Below, in pieces: positions 32,153 to 41,439 of a stretch of 41,822 nucleotides of DNA (position 1 is its first letter; every line of letters starts with the position of its first letter). Both the position numbers and the translations under genes were made by a program. The DNA lies in the IMG/VR virus record IMGVR_UViG_3300024343_000031, positions 1-41,822 of that record; one strand, written 5' to 3'. The DNA is from a virus. The notes under the pieces are model-generated. The model was not told the DNA's origin. It saw only the letters and a program-made list of their open reading frames with translations, and did no database searches.

Positions 32153-33613
32153 TTACACTCCTTTAAAGAGTACAAAGTTATTAGCAGCTTGTACTACTAA
32201 ACATCTTTCAGATAGGAAGTTAACCTCCATCGCATCAAGAGTACTTGTGAAAGCACCACCTGCTGATCCAGTTAACCAAGACTTCATACGACGATCTTCT
32301 GTTTGAGAAGCTCTGTATCGTACATGTAAGAATGGTCTGCGGATGTTAGTTCCTAAAATTTGATCGTATACTGTAGAAGTTCCAGCTGGTACTAGTACAC
32401 CTTCGATAGAAGATGGTCCTGTTTGAGCACCACGAGTTGAAGCATCGTTTAAGTATTTCCAATCAGTTTTGTAGAAATCATAAGATCCTCTACGGAAACC
32501 GCTAAACCCTAGGTTTAATGCCATTTCTTCAGAGTTTTCAAACAGTCCATAAGCAGTACCTCCTTGAGATCCTTGAGACACAGCGCTTAGCATGTTGTCA
32601 AATTCTAGTGAAGTTTGACGCTGTAAAAATAGCATGTTTTCTTCAATAGCTCCTTGAGTATCTAAGTTCTTTAAAATCTCATCAAAGTCATCTAAACCGC
32701 TTGCGCCGCTAAATCCAACCTCAACATTACCTCTAGACTGTATAGCAGCAAACATACCTTCAGTACCTTTGAATCCTGCATTTGCAGCAGATCCAGCACC
32801 AGCAGCACTAGCAAGCTCGCCTTCAATAACGCTCATCTCTAAATAGTCTTCAAAACGTAAACGAGTTTCAGATTCAGCTTTTAAATACCATAAGTATCCA
32901 GAAGTTCCGTCTTCAGTAGCAACTTCTACCCAACCAATCTGAGCCATGTCAGAACCGTTGATAGTATAAGTGTTACGAATAATGATAGGAGAGTTAGAGA
33001 ATTGAGTAAAAGCAGGATCAATACTAATATTAGTAGTACCAACTTGTGCTCCAGCTACACCATTCCAGTTGTTTGTTTGTGATCCTTTATTAAATTCAGA
33101 ACCATATACAAATATCTTAACAACAGCACCTAAAGCAGCTGTAGTCTGAGCAGTATAAGGAGCAACGATAAGAGCACCAGTGTTTGTTGTGCTGCTAGTT
33201 ACGATACATTTAAGTTCGTTTCCAGCACCGTCCAAAGCAACTATAGTTTGCCCCGGAGACACTACGTTAGTAATAGCAGGAAGACCAGCGGCAGCAGCTC
33301 TTACTGGAATAGTAATAGTTGATACACCACCAGCAATTGCGTTAGCACAATTGTCATATGCAATGTGTAATCTATTTTGTTCTGACCAAATAACTTGATC
33401 TGATGTCATTGGCATTTCAGCTCCAACCATACGTAAGAATCCAGAAAGAGTTCTGTTTCCGTAACGCTCTACTTCTTGTTCGTAGATTTCAGGTAGATAC
33501 TGTTGTGCAAAATCATTACCAGCGCCTGTGTTAAACGCTAAATAGTTTGTTGCTAGCAATTGTTGTGCTTGCGAAGGTACTATCGAACCAAATTGTGGAC
33601 TTAATGAAGCCAT
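32153..33613 (-). CDS. Major capsid protein (HK97-like fold, inferred)
   Basis: 486 residues, Ala/Gly/Thr/Ser-rich, with an early segment (ATNYLAFNTGAGNDFAQQYL, then PEIYEQEVERYGNRTLSGFL) that resembles capsid proteins of crAss-like/marine podoviruses. The order TerL-portal-scaffold-this gene makes the capsid assignment strong. It is flanked by A/T leader CAATTAAAATTAAACTATT upstream and a hairpin downstream, as expected for the most expressed late gene. No protease or delta-domain motif is seen; a separate scaffold is encoded just upstream. Confidence 0.85.
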   Translation of the reverse strand: MASLSPQFGSIVPSQAQQLLATNYLAFNTGAGNDFAQQYLPEIYEQEVERYGNRTLSGFLRMVGAEMPMTSDQVIWSEQNRLHIAYDNCANAIAGGVSTITIPVRAAAAGLPAITNVVSPGQTIVALDGAGNELKCIVTSSTTNTGALIVAPYTAQTTAALGAVVKIFVYGSEFNKGSQTNNWNGVAGAQVGTTNISIDPAFTQFSNSPIIIRNTYTINGSDMAQIGWVEVATEDGTSGYLWYLKAESETRLRFEDYLEMSVIEGELASAAGAGSAANAGFKGTEGMFAAIQSRGNVEVGFSGASGLDDFDEILKNLDTQGAIEENMLFLQRQTSLEFDNMLSAVSQGSQGGTAYGLFENSEEMALNLGFSGFRRGSYDFYKTDWKYLNDASTRGAQTGPSSIEGVLVPAGTSTVYDQILGTNIRRPFLHVRYRASQTEDRRMKSWLTGSAGGAFTSTLDAMEVNFLSERCLVVQAANNFVLFKGV

Positions 33614-33625
33614 AATAGTTTAATT

Positions 33626-34834
33626 TTAATTGTTAAATTTTCTTGTTTTAATCTTAAGCTTTGAAGAATCAAGACCGCTAATTGCTTTTACTTTTAATCC
33701 ATTAACAAACACATTACCATCTTGCGTAGCTCGAGGCTCTGTAGTTATGTTTTTAGATTTAGCTAATTGACTTTTAATCGCATCTGTTTTACCTTGCTCA
33801 TAAAAGTGTTGTGCTATAGTGTCGGCATTTCGCGCTGCGTACAAAGCCTTATGATAACCTTTTGCATCAACAACTTCTCCTTTGTCATTTAAGAACGTCT
33901 TAATGAATGTAGAAATGTCTTTTTGGTTATCTGCAACCTTAACTGGATCTTTAACGCCATATCTAAACTTTTTCTCTCCAACTTTAAAATCAAAACCTTT
34001 GAAGTCGTTGTTAAGAAGCTCGTTTGTTTGGCTAATGAATCTGTCTTGGTTAACTTTGGTAGCTGCCTGCTCCTCGTTGTATCGGTTAAAAAAGTCTGTA
34101 GCTTTTTGTTGCTCAGGATTAACTCCAGGTCTCAACTTGATCTCTGCGTAGTATTTATCCTTAAGTGAATCCAAATAGCTTTTAGCTTTTGCAACCTCTT
34201 CTTTATATGCAAGTTTTTTCTTTCGAATATCTCTTGCTTCGTCTAAATCCTCATCATAATTAAAAGAGTCTTCAATTACAAATTGAATTTCTTCTGAATC
34301 TAAATGTGGTTTAGCTTGTTTGTAGTATTCTTTTAACAATGCTTCTCCATCCACATTGCTATAGTCTGCGTTTAATCTAGCATAGTCATCTATAGTCCCA
34401 CCAGTCTCTTCCATAAAAGAAACTAATTTTTCTAAATTTTCTGGTACGTTTTGTGCTTCAGTTTGCGGTAATACTTCTTTTTGTTCCTGTGAGGTGTTGG
34501 GACTTTCAGTGCCTCCAACCATTGTGATCTCTTCAGCGTTATCGTTTTCATCTTCTATTAATTCTAATGGAGATTCTACTTCTTCGCTTTTAATTTGAAC
34601 TTTAGTAATCTCGCTGGACTCCCGTACTTGTTCTTCCACTTTTGGTATATCTCCGGTTTGTTTATCATCAACCACTGCTTCTGTTTCTCCGATTTGAATG
34701 GCATCTTCTGCTGGTTTTTTAGTTAAATCTACTTTAGTGATTTCTGGAATAGCTCCCATGTCCTTATATTTAGGCATAGTGTGCTTTACTTTAAATTCAC
34801 CTTCTTGTTTTACTTCTTTTACTTCTTCTGACAT
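33626..34834 (-). CDS. Scaffolding protein (putative)
   Basis: 402 residues. The N-terminal half is highly acidic, Glu/Val/Thr-rich and probably disordered (about 1-135). The second half is helical and charged, and the C-terminus is basic (SKLKIKTRKFNN), which is the usual capsid-binding end of scaffolds. It lies between portal and major capsid genes, the standard place for a scaffold. No protease motif was found. Leader TTTTTATTATATTATATT. Confidence 0.75.
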   Translation of the reverse strand: MSEEVKEVKQEGEFKVKHTMPKYKDMGAIPEITKVDLTKKPAEDAIQIGETEAVVDDKQTGDIPKVEEQVRESSEITKVQIKSEEVESPLELIEDENDNAEEITMVGGTESPNTSQEQKEVLPQTEAQNVPENLEKLVSFMEETGGTIDDYARLNADYSNVDGEALLKEYYKQAKPHLDSEEIQFVIEDSFNYDEDLDEARDIRKKKLAYKEEVAKAKSYLDSLKDKYYAEIKLRPGVNPEQQKATDFFNRYNEEQAATKVNQDRFISQTNELLNNDFKGFDFKVGEKKFRYGVKDPVKVADNQKDISTFIKTFLNDKGEVVDAKGYHKALYAARNADTIAQHFYEQGKTDAIKSQLAKSKNITTEPRATQDGNVFVNGLKVKAISGLDSSKLKIKTRKFNN

Positions 34835-34862
34835 AATATAATATAATAAAAATTAATAATCC

Positions 34863-37274
34863 CTATCTTGGGGTAAATTGCTCTAAACCGAAGCCATCTA
34901 AGTTATCGTTACCTGATGATTCAAAGTTTTTAGGCAGTAGATCATTTTGTCTTTGATCTATAAGTTCACTCTGTTGAGTGCCTTGCATTTGTAATCGTTT
35001 GTCTTTTCTATCTTCTATTTGCGCTTCTTTTTGAGAAGTTACTTGAGCTTGCATTTCAGCTAGTTTCATTTGATACGAAAACTCTTCAGCCATCAAACCT
35101 CTTTTGATTTCAGCCTCTTGCTCCATACGTTGTATTTCAAACTGAGATTTAGCTTGCTCTATTTGAACAGTTGTCTGAGCCAATGCTTGTTGTTTTTGTA
35201 CTTCAGCTGCTGCTGCTTTTTCTGCAGCTTCACTATTAGCTTGAGCTTGAGCTTGAATATTTTCCATTTGAGCAGCTCTTTCAGCAGCTTCGTTTTCAGA
35301 CTGTCTAAATTTAAGAAGTGTATTAGCTAACTTAATGTTTTGTATTTCTCTAATGTCTATAGCGTCTGCTAGCTTAATTCCTCCAGCCTGTAAAGCGATT
35401 TGTATACTTTTTTCTAATTGAGCTTTATCTTCTTCGTCTGGCTCTAAGTCTAAGAATATGCCAAACTCGTGTATTGATAAAGAATCTATTTCTTGCAGCG
35501 TAGCTACATTGAAAGCATTAATGCTGTTTAACAATGAAGCTTTAGTTAATGGGAATTGCAACATGTCACTAACTCTTAAACTAACATTCTCACACGCTCT
35601 TACCGTTAAGTACATTAAAGACTGTAGTATATGTCTTGTTGCGGTGTTAGAGTTTGCTGCTGCTAATTTTTGTAAACCAACTAATGCGTTTTTATCAGGT
35701 GAACTTCCATCTCTAGCTTCGTTTAATCCGGTTACATCACGAATCATCTGAAGATAATATTGATACGTTTGTATCATGGCTTGTATCTTGGATATACCTG
35801 AAGAACTTTGCAATTCTTGAATAGGTACTTTACCTCGATTCATTTCACCGTCTTGAGTGAGTGATCTACCAACTATAGTACCAGTCTGGAAATACATGTT
35901 TAATGCTTCTGCTGGATTATAGTTTGTTCCATTACCTAAATCAACTTCCGCTAAACCATCCACATCTACATAAACTCCATCAGGAACTAATCTAGCTAAA
36001 ACTTGTTGTAGTTTTAAATGAGTTAATTGTATCATATCAGCAAAACCTGTTGTTCTACTAACTATGGACTCTATACGTCCTTGATACATTCTAGGTGCAG
36101 ATATAACATAATTCATGTTAACCTTTGTAACGTCGCCGTATGGTCTTGTCATGTTTTCAGACAGTTCCCATTTAAGTATACTGTCACCCATGCCTAGTAT
36201 CTTTGCTCCTGTATATAAAACCTCTATAGATCTTGAAGCTCTTTCAAAGTTATCACTAGGTGGTGGATTAAAAGTATCTTGTTTTTCTAAAGTCTTTTCT
36301 AATCCTTGCTCTGTTTGTTTTATCTTAAATACTTGATCTTGATACGTCTTATATTCAAAAAACAATACTTGATGTTGATTAACATCGCTATTAACTTGCC
36401 AGTCGCTTTGAGCGTAGTTTTGGCGACCTGGATATTTTTGTATTCTTTCTAATTCCTCGTCAGTTAGATTTGGAAATAACTTTTTAATTTCAGGTAATGT
36501 TATGCTTTTTATTTCACCAACATAATATATATCTTCAAAATTAGGATCGTCAGTAGCTGAATAAACTAAATTAGCTGGATTTACATAATCAATAGTAACT
36601 CCTTCAGATAGATTAAAACTAGTTTTTACAGCTGATATGCCTAATACAGTTAAATCGTACGCAAGTCTTTTCTTTGTTTCGTCAAACTTGTTAGAATCAA
36701 GAACGTTGTTTATAACTTCCTCTTCAGCTATTTCAATGCTTTGCTTATAATTAAGCTGCATGAATAAATCTAATTCGTTTTGATCTCTTGGCAGATTATC
36801 TGGATCTGTAGATGCATAAAAGTTTTGACCTGTAGCTTGAGACAATTGGTCAATTGCTGCTTTGTTTTTTATGTCACGTAAAGCATTAGAAGCGAAGTCG
36901 GTACGTTGTTTTAATGCAAATGGATCAGAAGCAAATGAATTTAATTCATATCCTTTTTCTGTCATACCATTAACTACTATATCAACAAATTTAGATAAAA
37001 CTGGAATTGGCTTCCAGTCTAAATTTAAGTAAGACAAATCACCGTTGTTTGATAATTCATCTTTATATTTTTGCACAGGCTGTTCGCCTCTAGCGTATAA
37101 TCTTAGTCTATTAAAGTTCTGGAAATTATAGGAAAACCTATTCTGTCCACTGTTGTTTCTAAACCACTCTTGTTCAATAGCGTTTCCAACAGCTAAACCA
37201 TATTCAAATGATTTCTTTTCTTCTTCAGGTACCACCTGATCTGGAAAGATGCTGTTATTATTAGTATAAACCAT
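34863..37274 (-). CDS. Portal protein
   Basis: 803 residues. Forms the dodecameric DNA channel through which DNA is packaged and ejected. The N-terminal two thirds carry a portal-like mix of helices and strands with many Asn/Gln/Asp. The C-terminal 180 residues (about 625-760) are a long Gln/Ala/Glu-rich coiled coil (IQAQAQANSEAAEKAAAAEV and on), which matches the barrel/crown extension of crAss-like and P22-like portals. It directly follows TerL in gene order (3-nt gap). The acidic/Phe tail is GLEQFTPR. Fold inferred from place and architecture. Confidence 0.85.
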   Translation of the reverse strand: MVYTNNNSIFPDQVVPEEEKKSFEYGLAVGNAIEQEWFRNNSGQNRFSYNFQNFNRLRLYARGEQPVQKYKDELSNNGDLSYLNLDWKPIPVLSKFVDIVVNGMTEKGYELNSFASDPFALKQRTDFASNALRDIKNKAAIDQLSQATGQNFYASTDPDNLPRDQNELDLFMQLNYKQSIEIAEEEVINNVLDSNKFDETKKRLAYDLTVLGISAVKTSFNLSEGVTIDYVNPANLVYSATDDPNFEDIYYVGEIKSITLPEIKKLFPNLTDEELERIQKYPGRQNYAQSDWQVNSDVNQHQVLFFEYKTYQDQVFKIKQTEQGLEKTLEKQDTFNPPPSDNFERASRSIEVLYTGAKILGMGDSILKWELSENMTRPYGDVTKVNMNYVISAPRMYQGRIESIVSRTTGFADMIQLTHLKLQQVLARLVPDGVYVDVDGLAEVDLGNGTNYNPAEALNMYFQTGTIVGRSLTQDGEMNRGKVPIQELQSSSGISKIQAMIQTYQYYLQMIRDVTGLNEARDGSSPDKNALVGLQKLAAANSNTATRHILQSLMYLTVRACENVSLRVSDMLQFPLTKASLLNSINAFNVATLQEIDSLSIHEFGIFLDLEPDEEDKAQLEKSIQIALQAGGIKLADAIDIREIQNIKLANTLLKFRQSENEAAERAAQMENIQAQAQANSEAAEKAAAAEVQKQQALAQTTVQIEQAKSQFEIQRMEQEAEIKRGLMAEEFSYQMKLAEMQAQVTSQKEAQIEDRKDKRLQMQGTQQSELIDQRQNDLLPKNFESSGNDNLDGFGLEQFTPR

Positions 37275-37277
37275 TTA

Positions 37278-39494
37278 TTATATTATTTTTGAATTTTCAC
37301 CTGTATTGTTATATTTTCTAAAACCTAATGATACTTGAGATATTACTCTTTTTGCAACAGGTGTATATCTATGTTTATTACATGCCATTATAGCTAAACC
37401 CGAACTAATAGAAGCATCGTGTTTTGTTCTATTATTTATATTAAACTTAGCCCAGTCTTCTAATGTTCTTTGAAAATATGTATTTCCATATCCGTCTTGT
37501 CCAAGGCCAACGTGGTTTTCTATATAATCTTCAATAGCAGCTGCGTGAGCTTGCTTTATATCTTCACTTGAATTAGGTATTCCACCTATTTCTCTTTCTG
37601 TTACTGATAACTTATGCATAACTTTGTCAGGTCTATTCATAGAATAACCTCTGTAACCTCTTCTCTTCATGTAATATAAGAGTCTAGGTTTGTTATTCTC
37701 TGCCAATATAGGCATACCATAAAATATTAAAGCCATAAGAACATCTTCAAAGAATATATCAGCAGTCTGTGGTCTTGATATGTATTCTAAAAAGAACAAA
37801 TTAGGCGGTACGTCTTCCATTGAAAACTTAGTTAATCCGTGCAAAGATCCTTTAGAGCCTTTACCGTCAACAGTACCAGATATATCATAACTATCACATC
37901 CAAACGCTCCACAGTGTTCATTTCCAGGGTATTTTATATTGTTTTTTATATTGTATCTATTCTGTAGTCCAACTGGAGGAACCCAACTAACTAGAAATCT
38001 GCCGTTTTTATTAGGTACAAACATTACCCTAGTATCTTTAATCCCACCTTCCCATTGAAAATTACCCTGTGTAACTACATTAGTATTACGAAGATCTTCA
38101 TTATAGTCTATTTGCTCGTATATTTTAGTCAAATTAAACAAAGATTCCTTAGCTTCATCTCTGAAAGCGTGTTTCTCTGTTCTTGGAAACTGACGATAGT
38201 ATTCATTTAAACCATCTTGATCGTCCTTTAAACCATCAACTTCGTTTTCCCAATGCGATATTACACCGATGTCGATGTCTTCTCCATCAACACCTTTGAT
38301 TGGTTTTTTTGGAGTGTCGAATACAGGTAGTCCATAAGAATCAATGTATCCTTCGTAGTTCCATTCCATAGGTACGAACATACTATATAGTCCTGAGCTA
38401 GTCTGACCGTTGCGGTTTCTTTTGTTGACATCCGAAGCTTCGTATAGCTTTTTAAAGTTTTCTCCACCTTTATCTAATGCGTTTGAAGTAGAACCCATCA
38501 TACATTTACCGACGATTCTTCTACCTAATCTTAACGTTGTCTTCGTGACGCGCCAGTTGTTGAGGATGTTATCCGGCCTTTCCCATTTACCCGATTCATC
38601 GTGGACGAGGAGCTTGAGTTTCTCTCCATCGTACGAGTTGTCCCCTGTGTTCTTCCAGTCGATCGTGGTGTCGAGACCTGCCTGGAGATCCTCGGTTGTC
38701 TCCTTAATGGAGTTACGAGTGAGTCTCTTCGACGGGACTTTATACGATAGCTCCGTTTTGGGACGTTCCATTCCGTCCTGTATTGGTTTGAAAAAGAAAG
38801 GATAGTTGATTGAGATGGGTACCACCTTATCGGTAAACATCTTTTTCGCATCAGCTCCTGATTTACTAAGGATACCAAACCTTGCATCTCTTGATATTGT
38901 TGCCTGGTTAACGGTGTCCGATGAAGCCATGAAAGAGAAGCCTGAGCGTCTATTCTTAAGGTAGCACAGTCCGTAGCATCTTGAATCTGCCTTGCAAGCC
39001 TCCCAGAATATATAAAATAATCTGTTTGATTCTCTAAAGTCTGCGTGCCCCACATCAATTTTAGTCCACTGCAAGTACATGTAGTGAGAACCAGTAATAT
39101 AAGTAGGAACACCTTTGTTATAGTACCAATAACCTTCTTCACGCCTAACGAACTCTTTGTTAATATATTCATAATGCTTTTCTTTAAACGCTATAGGTTT
39201 TTGATTCCAATCATATACTGTATTAATTCTTTTTAATTCAGCTGGATAATCTAAAACATTCCATCGTTGTTCTGTTATTTTTTTAGAGCACTTATAAACG
39301 TCTTCAGCTAAAGGCAGAGCTATCAATAGGTTTTGTATACTATATATTTCACCTATTTGCCCTGTTTTGCTAACCACAACAACGTCGTGATCTTTATCGT
39401 ATCCGTATTTCCATTTTTTAAGCCTATTAAGTCTATTAACAACTTTAGGCTTTATGTGGTCTTCTACCACGTGATATAAGCTTTGTTCGTACAT
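37278..39494 (-). CDS. Terminase large subunit
   Basis: Packaging ATPase-nuclease, 738 residues. The Walker A position reads RRSGFS (182-187) instead of GKT/GKS; terminases such as lambda's carry similar deviant loops with the lysine displaced, and here Lys180 precedes the loop. Walker B is KLLVHDE with Asp299 and catalytic Glu300. The RNase-H-type nuclease has acidic candidates Asp534/Asp537, Glu599 and Asp693 (KHDASISSG). The start overlaps the TerS stop (TAATG). A 50% GC patch (38521-38760, residues about 246-325) around Walker B contrasts with about 32% nearby. Confidence 0.92.
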   Translation of the reverse strand: MYEQSLYHVVEDHIKPKVVNRLNRLKKWKYGYDKDHDVVVVSKTGQIGEIYSIQNLLIALPLAEDVYKCSKKITEQRWNVLDYPAELKRINTVYDWNQKPIAFKEKHYEYINKEFVRREEGYWYYNKGVPTYITGSHYMYLQWTKIDVGHADFRESNRLFYIFWEACKADSRCYGLCYLKNRRSGFSFMASSDTVNQATISRDARFGILSKSGADAKKMFTDKVVPISINYPFFFKPIQDGMERPKTELSYKVPSKRLTRNSIKETTEDLQAGLDTTIDWKNTGDNSYDGEKLKLLVHDESGKWERPDNILNNWRVTKTTLRLGRRIVGKCMMGSTSNALDKGGENFKKLYEASDVNKRNRNGQTSSGLYSMFVPMEWNYEGYIDSYGLPVFDTPKKPIKGVDGEDIDIGVISHWENEVDGLKDDQDGLNEYYRQFPRTEKHAFRDEAKESLFNLTKIYEQIDYNEDLRNTNVVTQGNFQWEGGIKDTRVMFVPNKNGRFLVSWVPPVGLQNRYNIKNNIKYPGNEHCGAFGCDSYDISGTVDGKGSKGSLHGLTKFSMEDVPPNLFFLEYISRPQTADIFFEDVLMALIFYGMPILAENNKPRLLYYMKRRGYRGYSMNRPDKVMHKLSVTEREIGGIPNSSEDIKQAHAAAIEDYIENHVGLGQDGYGNTYFQRTLEDWAKFNINNRTKHDASISSGLAIMACNKHRYTPVAKRVISQVSLGFRKYNNTGENSKII

Positions 39495-39766
39495 TACTTA
39501 GATCTTCCTTCGGCAAAACCCTTAAAAGACTCAACTTGAGTTTTTACTGGCTTTTCATTTATTATATTTTCTTCAGCTTCTATTCTAGCTAGTATTTCAA
39601 AAGCATCAAATATTGCTAATTTTTTAGTAGCAGCAGCGTTTTTAAGTCTATCAGCCGAGATATCATCTTCTGAGTCTACAATCTTTTCTTTCGCTACTTT
39701 TATAAGTTCTTCAACTGCTATTTGCCCAGCTTGGATTATATTCAGTTTCGTTTCCTTTATTTTCAT
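39494..39766 (-). CDS. Terminase small subunit-like protein
   Basis: 90 residues, helical, with an N-terminal basic segment and a central helix pair (IIQAGQIAVEELIKVAKEKI, then ADRLKNAAATKKLAIFDAFEIL). Size and gene order (directly before TerL, TAATG overlap) fit a small terminase that selects DNA ends. The N-terminal 56 nt overlap the 3' end of the Cpn10-like gene. No clear DNA-binding HTH is visible, so the assignment rests on context. Confidence 0.65.
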   Translation of the reverse strand: MKIKETKLNIIQAGQIAVEELIKVAKEKIVDSEDDISADRLKNAAATKKLAIFDAFEILARIEAEENIINEKPVKTQVESFKGFAEGRSK

Positions 39767-40316
39767 ACTTAATTAAAATATCATTTGATTGCATACAATA
39801 AAGTACCTCACCGTCAATTAAGAACTCAAATTCTCTGTTCTTTTTAAATCCGACTAAATCTCCATTGTTGATTTTAAGAGCTTCTAAGGTGCTATTATTA
39901 TATTTTACTATACCAACGCACTTTTTAAGCTTACTTAAGTTAGAATCATCCTTATTAACCACAGGCTTAACAAAGCAGTAGTTGTCTAGAGTTTCCCAAG
40001 AGTTATTACTCTTTTTCATATACACTTGATCTATAGAGGCAAAACACATATCATCTTTAAAAAACTTTGTGCTATTAACTGACTTACCTTTTAAATCATA
40101 GTATCTTCTAAATAGATTGTGATGAACTATAACTCTATCGCCTTTTTTTAACTTAGTTTTATAAGCTAATGGCGTGGCTATTATTTCTGCTTCTCTATTT
40201 ACAAACTTATGGTCAGAGATACTAGAATTAACTATTAGCTTTTTATCACCAATAGTTATTTCATTATTATATCTTTCACCTATAGGTTTTACTATAAACT
40301 GGTGAACACTATTCAT
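39711..40316 (-). CDS. Tandem co-chaperonin (GroES/gp31)-like protein
   Basis: 201 residues with two segments resembling the Cpn10 beta-barrel. The first (about 15-115) has GDKKLIVNSSISDHKF in a mobile-loop-like position, then LKKGDRVIVHHNLFRRYYD, the GD-V hallmark. The second (about 135-185) has GIVKYNN, then INNGDLVGFKKNREFEFLI, DGEVLYCM and DILIKYE, again the GroES order. It could replace host GroES for folding of the capsid protein, as T4 gp31 does. Its neighbours in the packaging/head operon support this. The fold is inferred from pattern and needs structural confirmation. Confidence 0.65.
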   Translation of the reverse strand: MNSVHQFIVKPIGERYNNEITIGDKKLIVNSSISDHKFVNREAEIIATPLAYKTKLKKGDRVIVHHNLFRRYYDLKGKSVNSTKFFKDDMCFASIDQVYMKKSNNSWETLDNYCFVKPVVNKDDSNLSKLKKCVGIVKYNNSTLEALKINNGDLVGFKKNREFEFLIDGEVLYCMQSNDILIKYENKGNETEYNPSWANSS

Positions 40317-40543
40317 TAATATTCTAAATCGTATTCAATTGATACTGCCATGTTTTTATTGAATTTCTTCCAAGGCAAAATCTCATCACTTTTTTGTATA
40401 TGTATATTATAAGATTGCTCTTCTTCTTCGAAAAGAATATGAGATATCGTATGTCCTCCATATACAGACTGACCAACCGCATAGTGCATAGCATCATTTT
40501 TATAATCAGAACCAATGCTGATTTTTCTTATAATGTGGTCCAC
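40316..40543 (-). CDS. 75-aa conserved-looking hypothetical protein
   Basis: Small acidic alpha/beta protein: RKISIGSDYKNDAMHYAVGQ, then a short beta segment, and WKKFNKNMAVSIEYDLEY at the end. Its start overlaps the preceding stop and its stop abuts the Cpn10-like start, so it is firmly inside the late operon. From memory the DYKNDAMHYAVGQSV core recurs in aquatic phages, but no function is known to me. Confidence 0.65.
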   Translation of the reverse strand: MDHIIRKISIGSDYKNDAMHYAVGQSVYGGHTISHILFEEEEQSYNIHIQKSDEILPWKKFNKNMAVSIEYDLEY

Positions 40544-40800
40544 TATTCTTCTTTTACAATTTCAGTATATGTTCCGTCTTCAATATTTATATTGATAGCT
40601 CCGTAAACATCTTCTAATTCTTTTTTGTACTTTTCAATGTCATCTACAATTCCAGCATACTCATGTAATAAGCTATGCTTTTGAGTTTCTAAAAAGCCAA
40701 TGTTAGTTAAAGATTTGTTTAAATCTTTTTGATGCTTTGTAATTACTTCTAATTGCTCGTCTGTAATTTTACTTACTTCTTTACTTTCTACTTTTTTCAT
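40543..40800 (-). CDS. 85-aa coiled-coil protein
   Basis: Residues about 10-70 form a helical hairpin rich in Lys/Glu/Leu with heptad-like spacing, ending in a short acidic beta-like tail (GAININIEDGTYTEIVKEE). The leader CAATTAAATTAAATCAA matches that of the GNAT gene. It overlaps the next gene by one base. Probably a structural or assembly factor; no family recognised. Confidence 0.6.
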   Translation of the reverse strand: MKKVESKEVSKITDEQLEVITKHQKDLNKSLTNIGFLETQKHSLLHEYAGIVDDIEKYKKELEDVYGAININIEDGTYTEIVKEE

Positions 40801-40833
40801 TTGATTTAATTTAATTGATACTTGTTATTATTT

Positions 40834-41433
40834 TTATCTAAGGGCTAGTAATCCTGATGTTGGACTTCCAGCTGCTCCAGTGTTAACACTAGTGCATAGC
40901 ACGTCTAAAAAGGTTCCAGCTGCTACACCTACAAATTTAATTTCAGTTGAATCACTTGCTAATGTCAAAGTTATATCACCTCCAACTCCAACATATAAAG
41001 CTACTGGACGTTGAGTAAAGTTTGTACTTGGTAACTCTAAATTAGCAGTTGCTGGAGTATATGTTATTACTCCTGTTATAGCTGGATCTTGAACGCCAAA
41101 AGCTTGTGTTAAAGCTGTTGCGCTAAATATAATAGTTTTACCTGCTGCAAAGTTAGGTCCTTTAGTTACTACAGTTATACTAGCTACTGTTCCGTCTGCA
41201 GCTGAAGTTACTTGGTATAAAGCACCTGCAGTAGTTCCTAGTGCGGTTTTAGTTGCCGAACCTGTAAATGTTCCACCATCTGCATAAACAACAGCCGTTG
41301 AGCTTGCGGGTAGATTAGCTACAGTACTAGCTAAAGCTGCGCTTGCTAATACTATAGTTTCAGCTTTTAGCGTAGAAACTAAAAGAAGATCAATAGCACT
41401 TGTAGTGAAATCACTCTGATTTTTTTGATACAT
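40834..41433 (-). CDS. Ala/Thr/Gly-rich virion protein (decoration or fibre candidate)
   Basis: 199 residues, over half Ala/Thr/Gly/Ser/Val, with alternating hydrophobic and small residues typical of a beta-barrel or beta-helix surface protein. The end (GGDITLTLASDSTEIKFVGV, AAGTFLDVLCTSVN, then SGLLALR) resembles capsid-decoration/spike proteins of cyanophage-like viruses from memory. It lies between the holin and the small late genes, far upstream of the capsid gene. The start has leader AGTAAAATAAAAAATT. Confidence 0.6.
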   Translation of the reverse strand: MYQKNQSDFTTSAIDLLLVSTLKAETIVLASAALASTVANLPASSTAVVYADGGTFTGSATKTALGTTAGALYQVTSAADGTVASITVVTKGPNFAAGKTIIFSATALTQAFGVQDPAITGVITYTPATANLELPSTNFTQRPVALYVGVGGDITLTLASDSTEIKFVGVAAGTFLDVLCTSVNTGAAGSPTSGLLALR

Positions 41434-41439
41434 AATTTT

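Noticed and set aside
38531-39172. 213-aa open frame on the - strand within the terminase gene, in another frame
   Set aside because: It is Ser/Thr/Arg-rich low-complexity translation of the GC-richer patch, has no leader of its own, and lies wholly inside a well-supported TerL.
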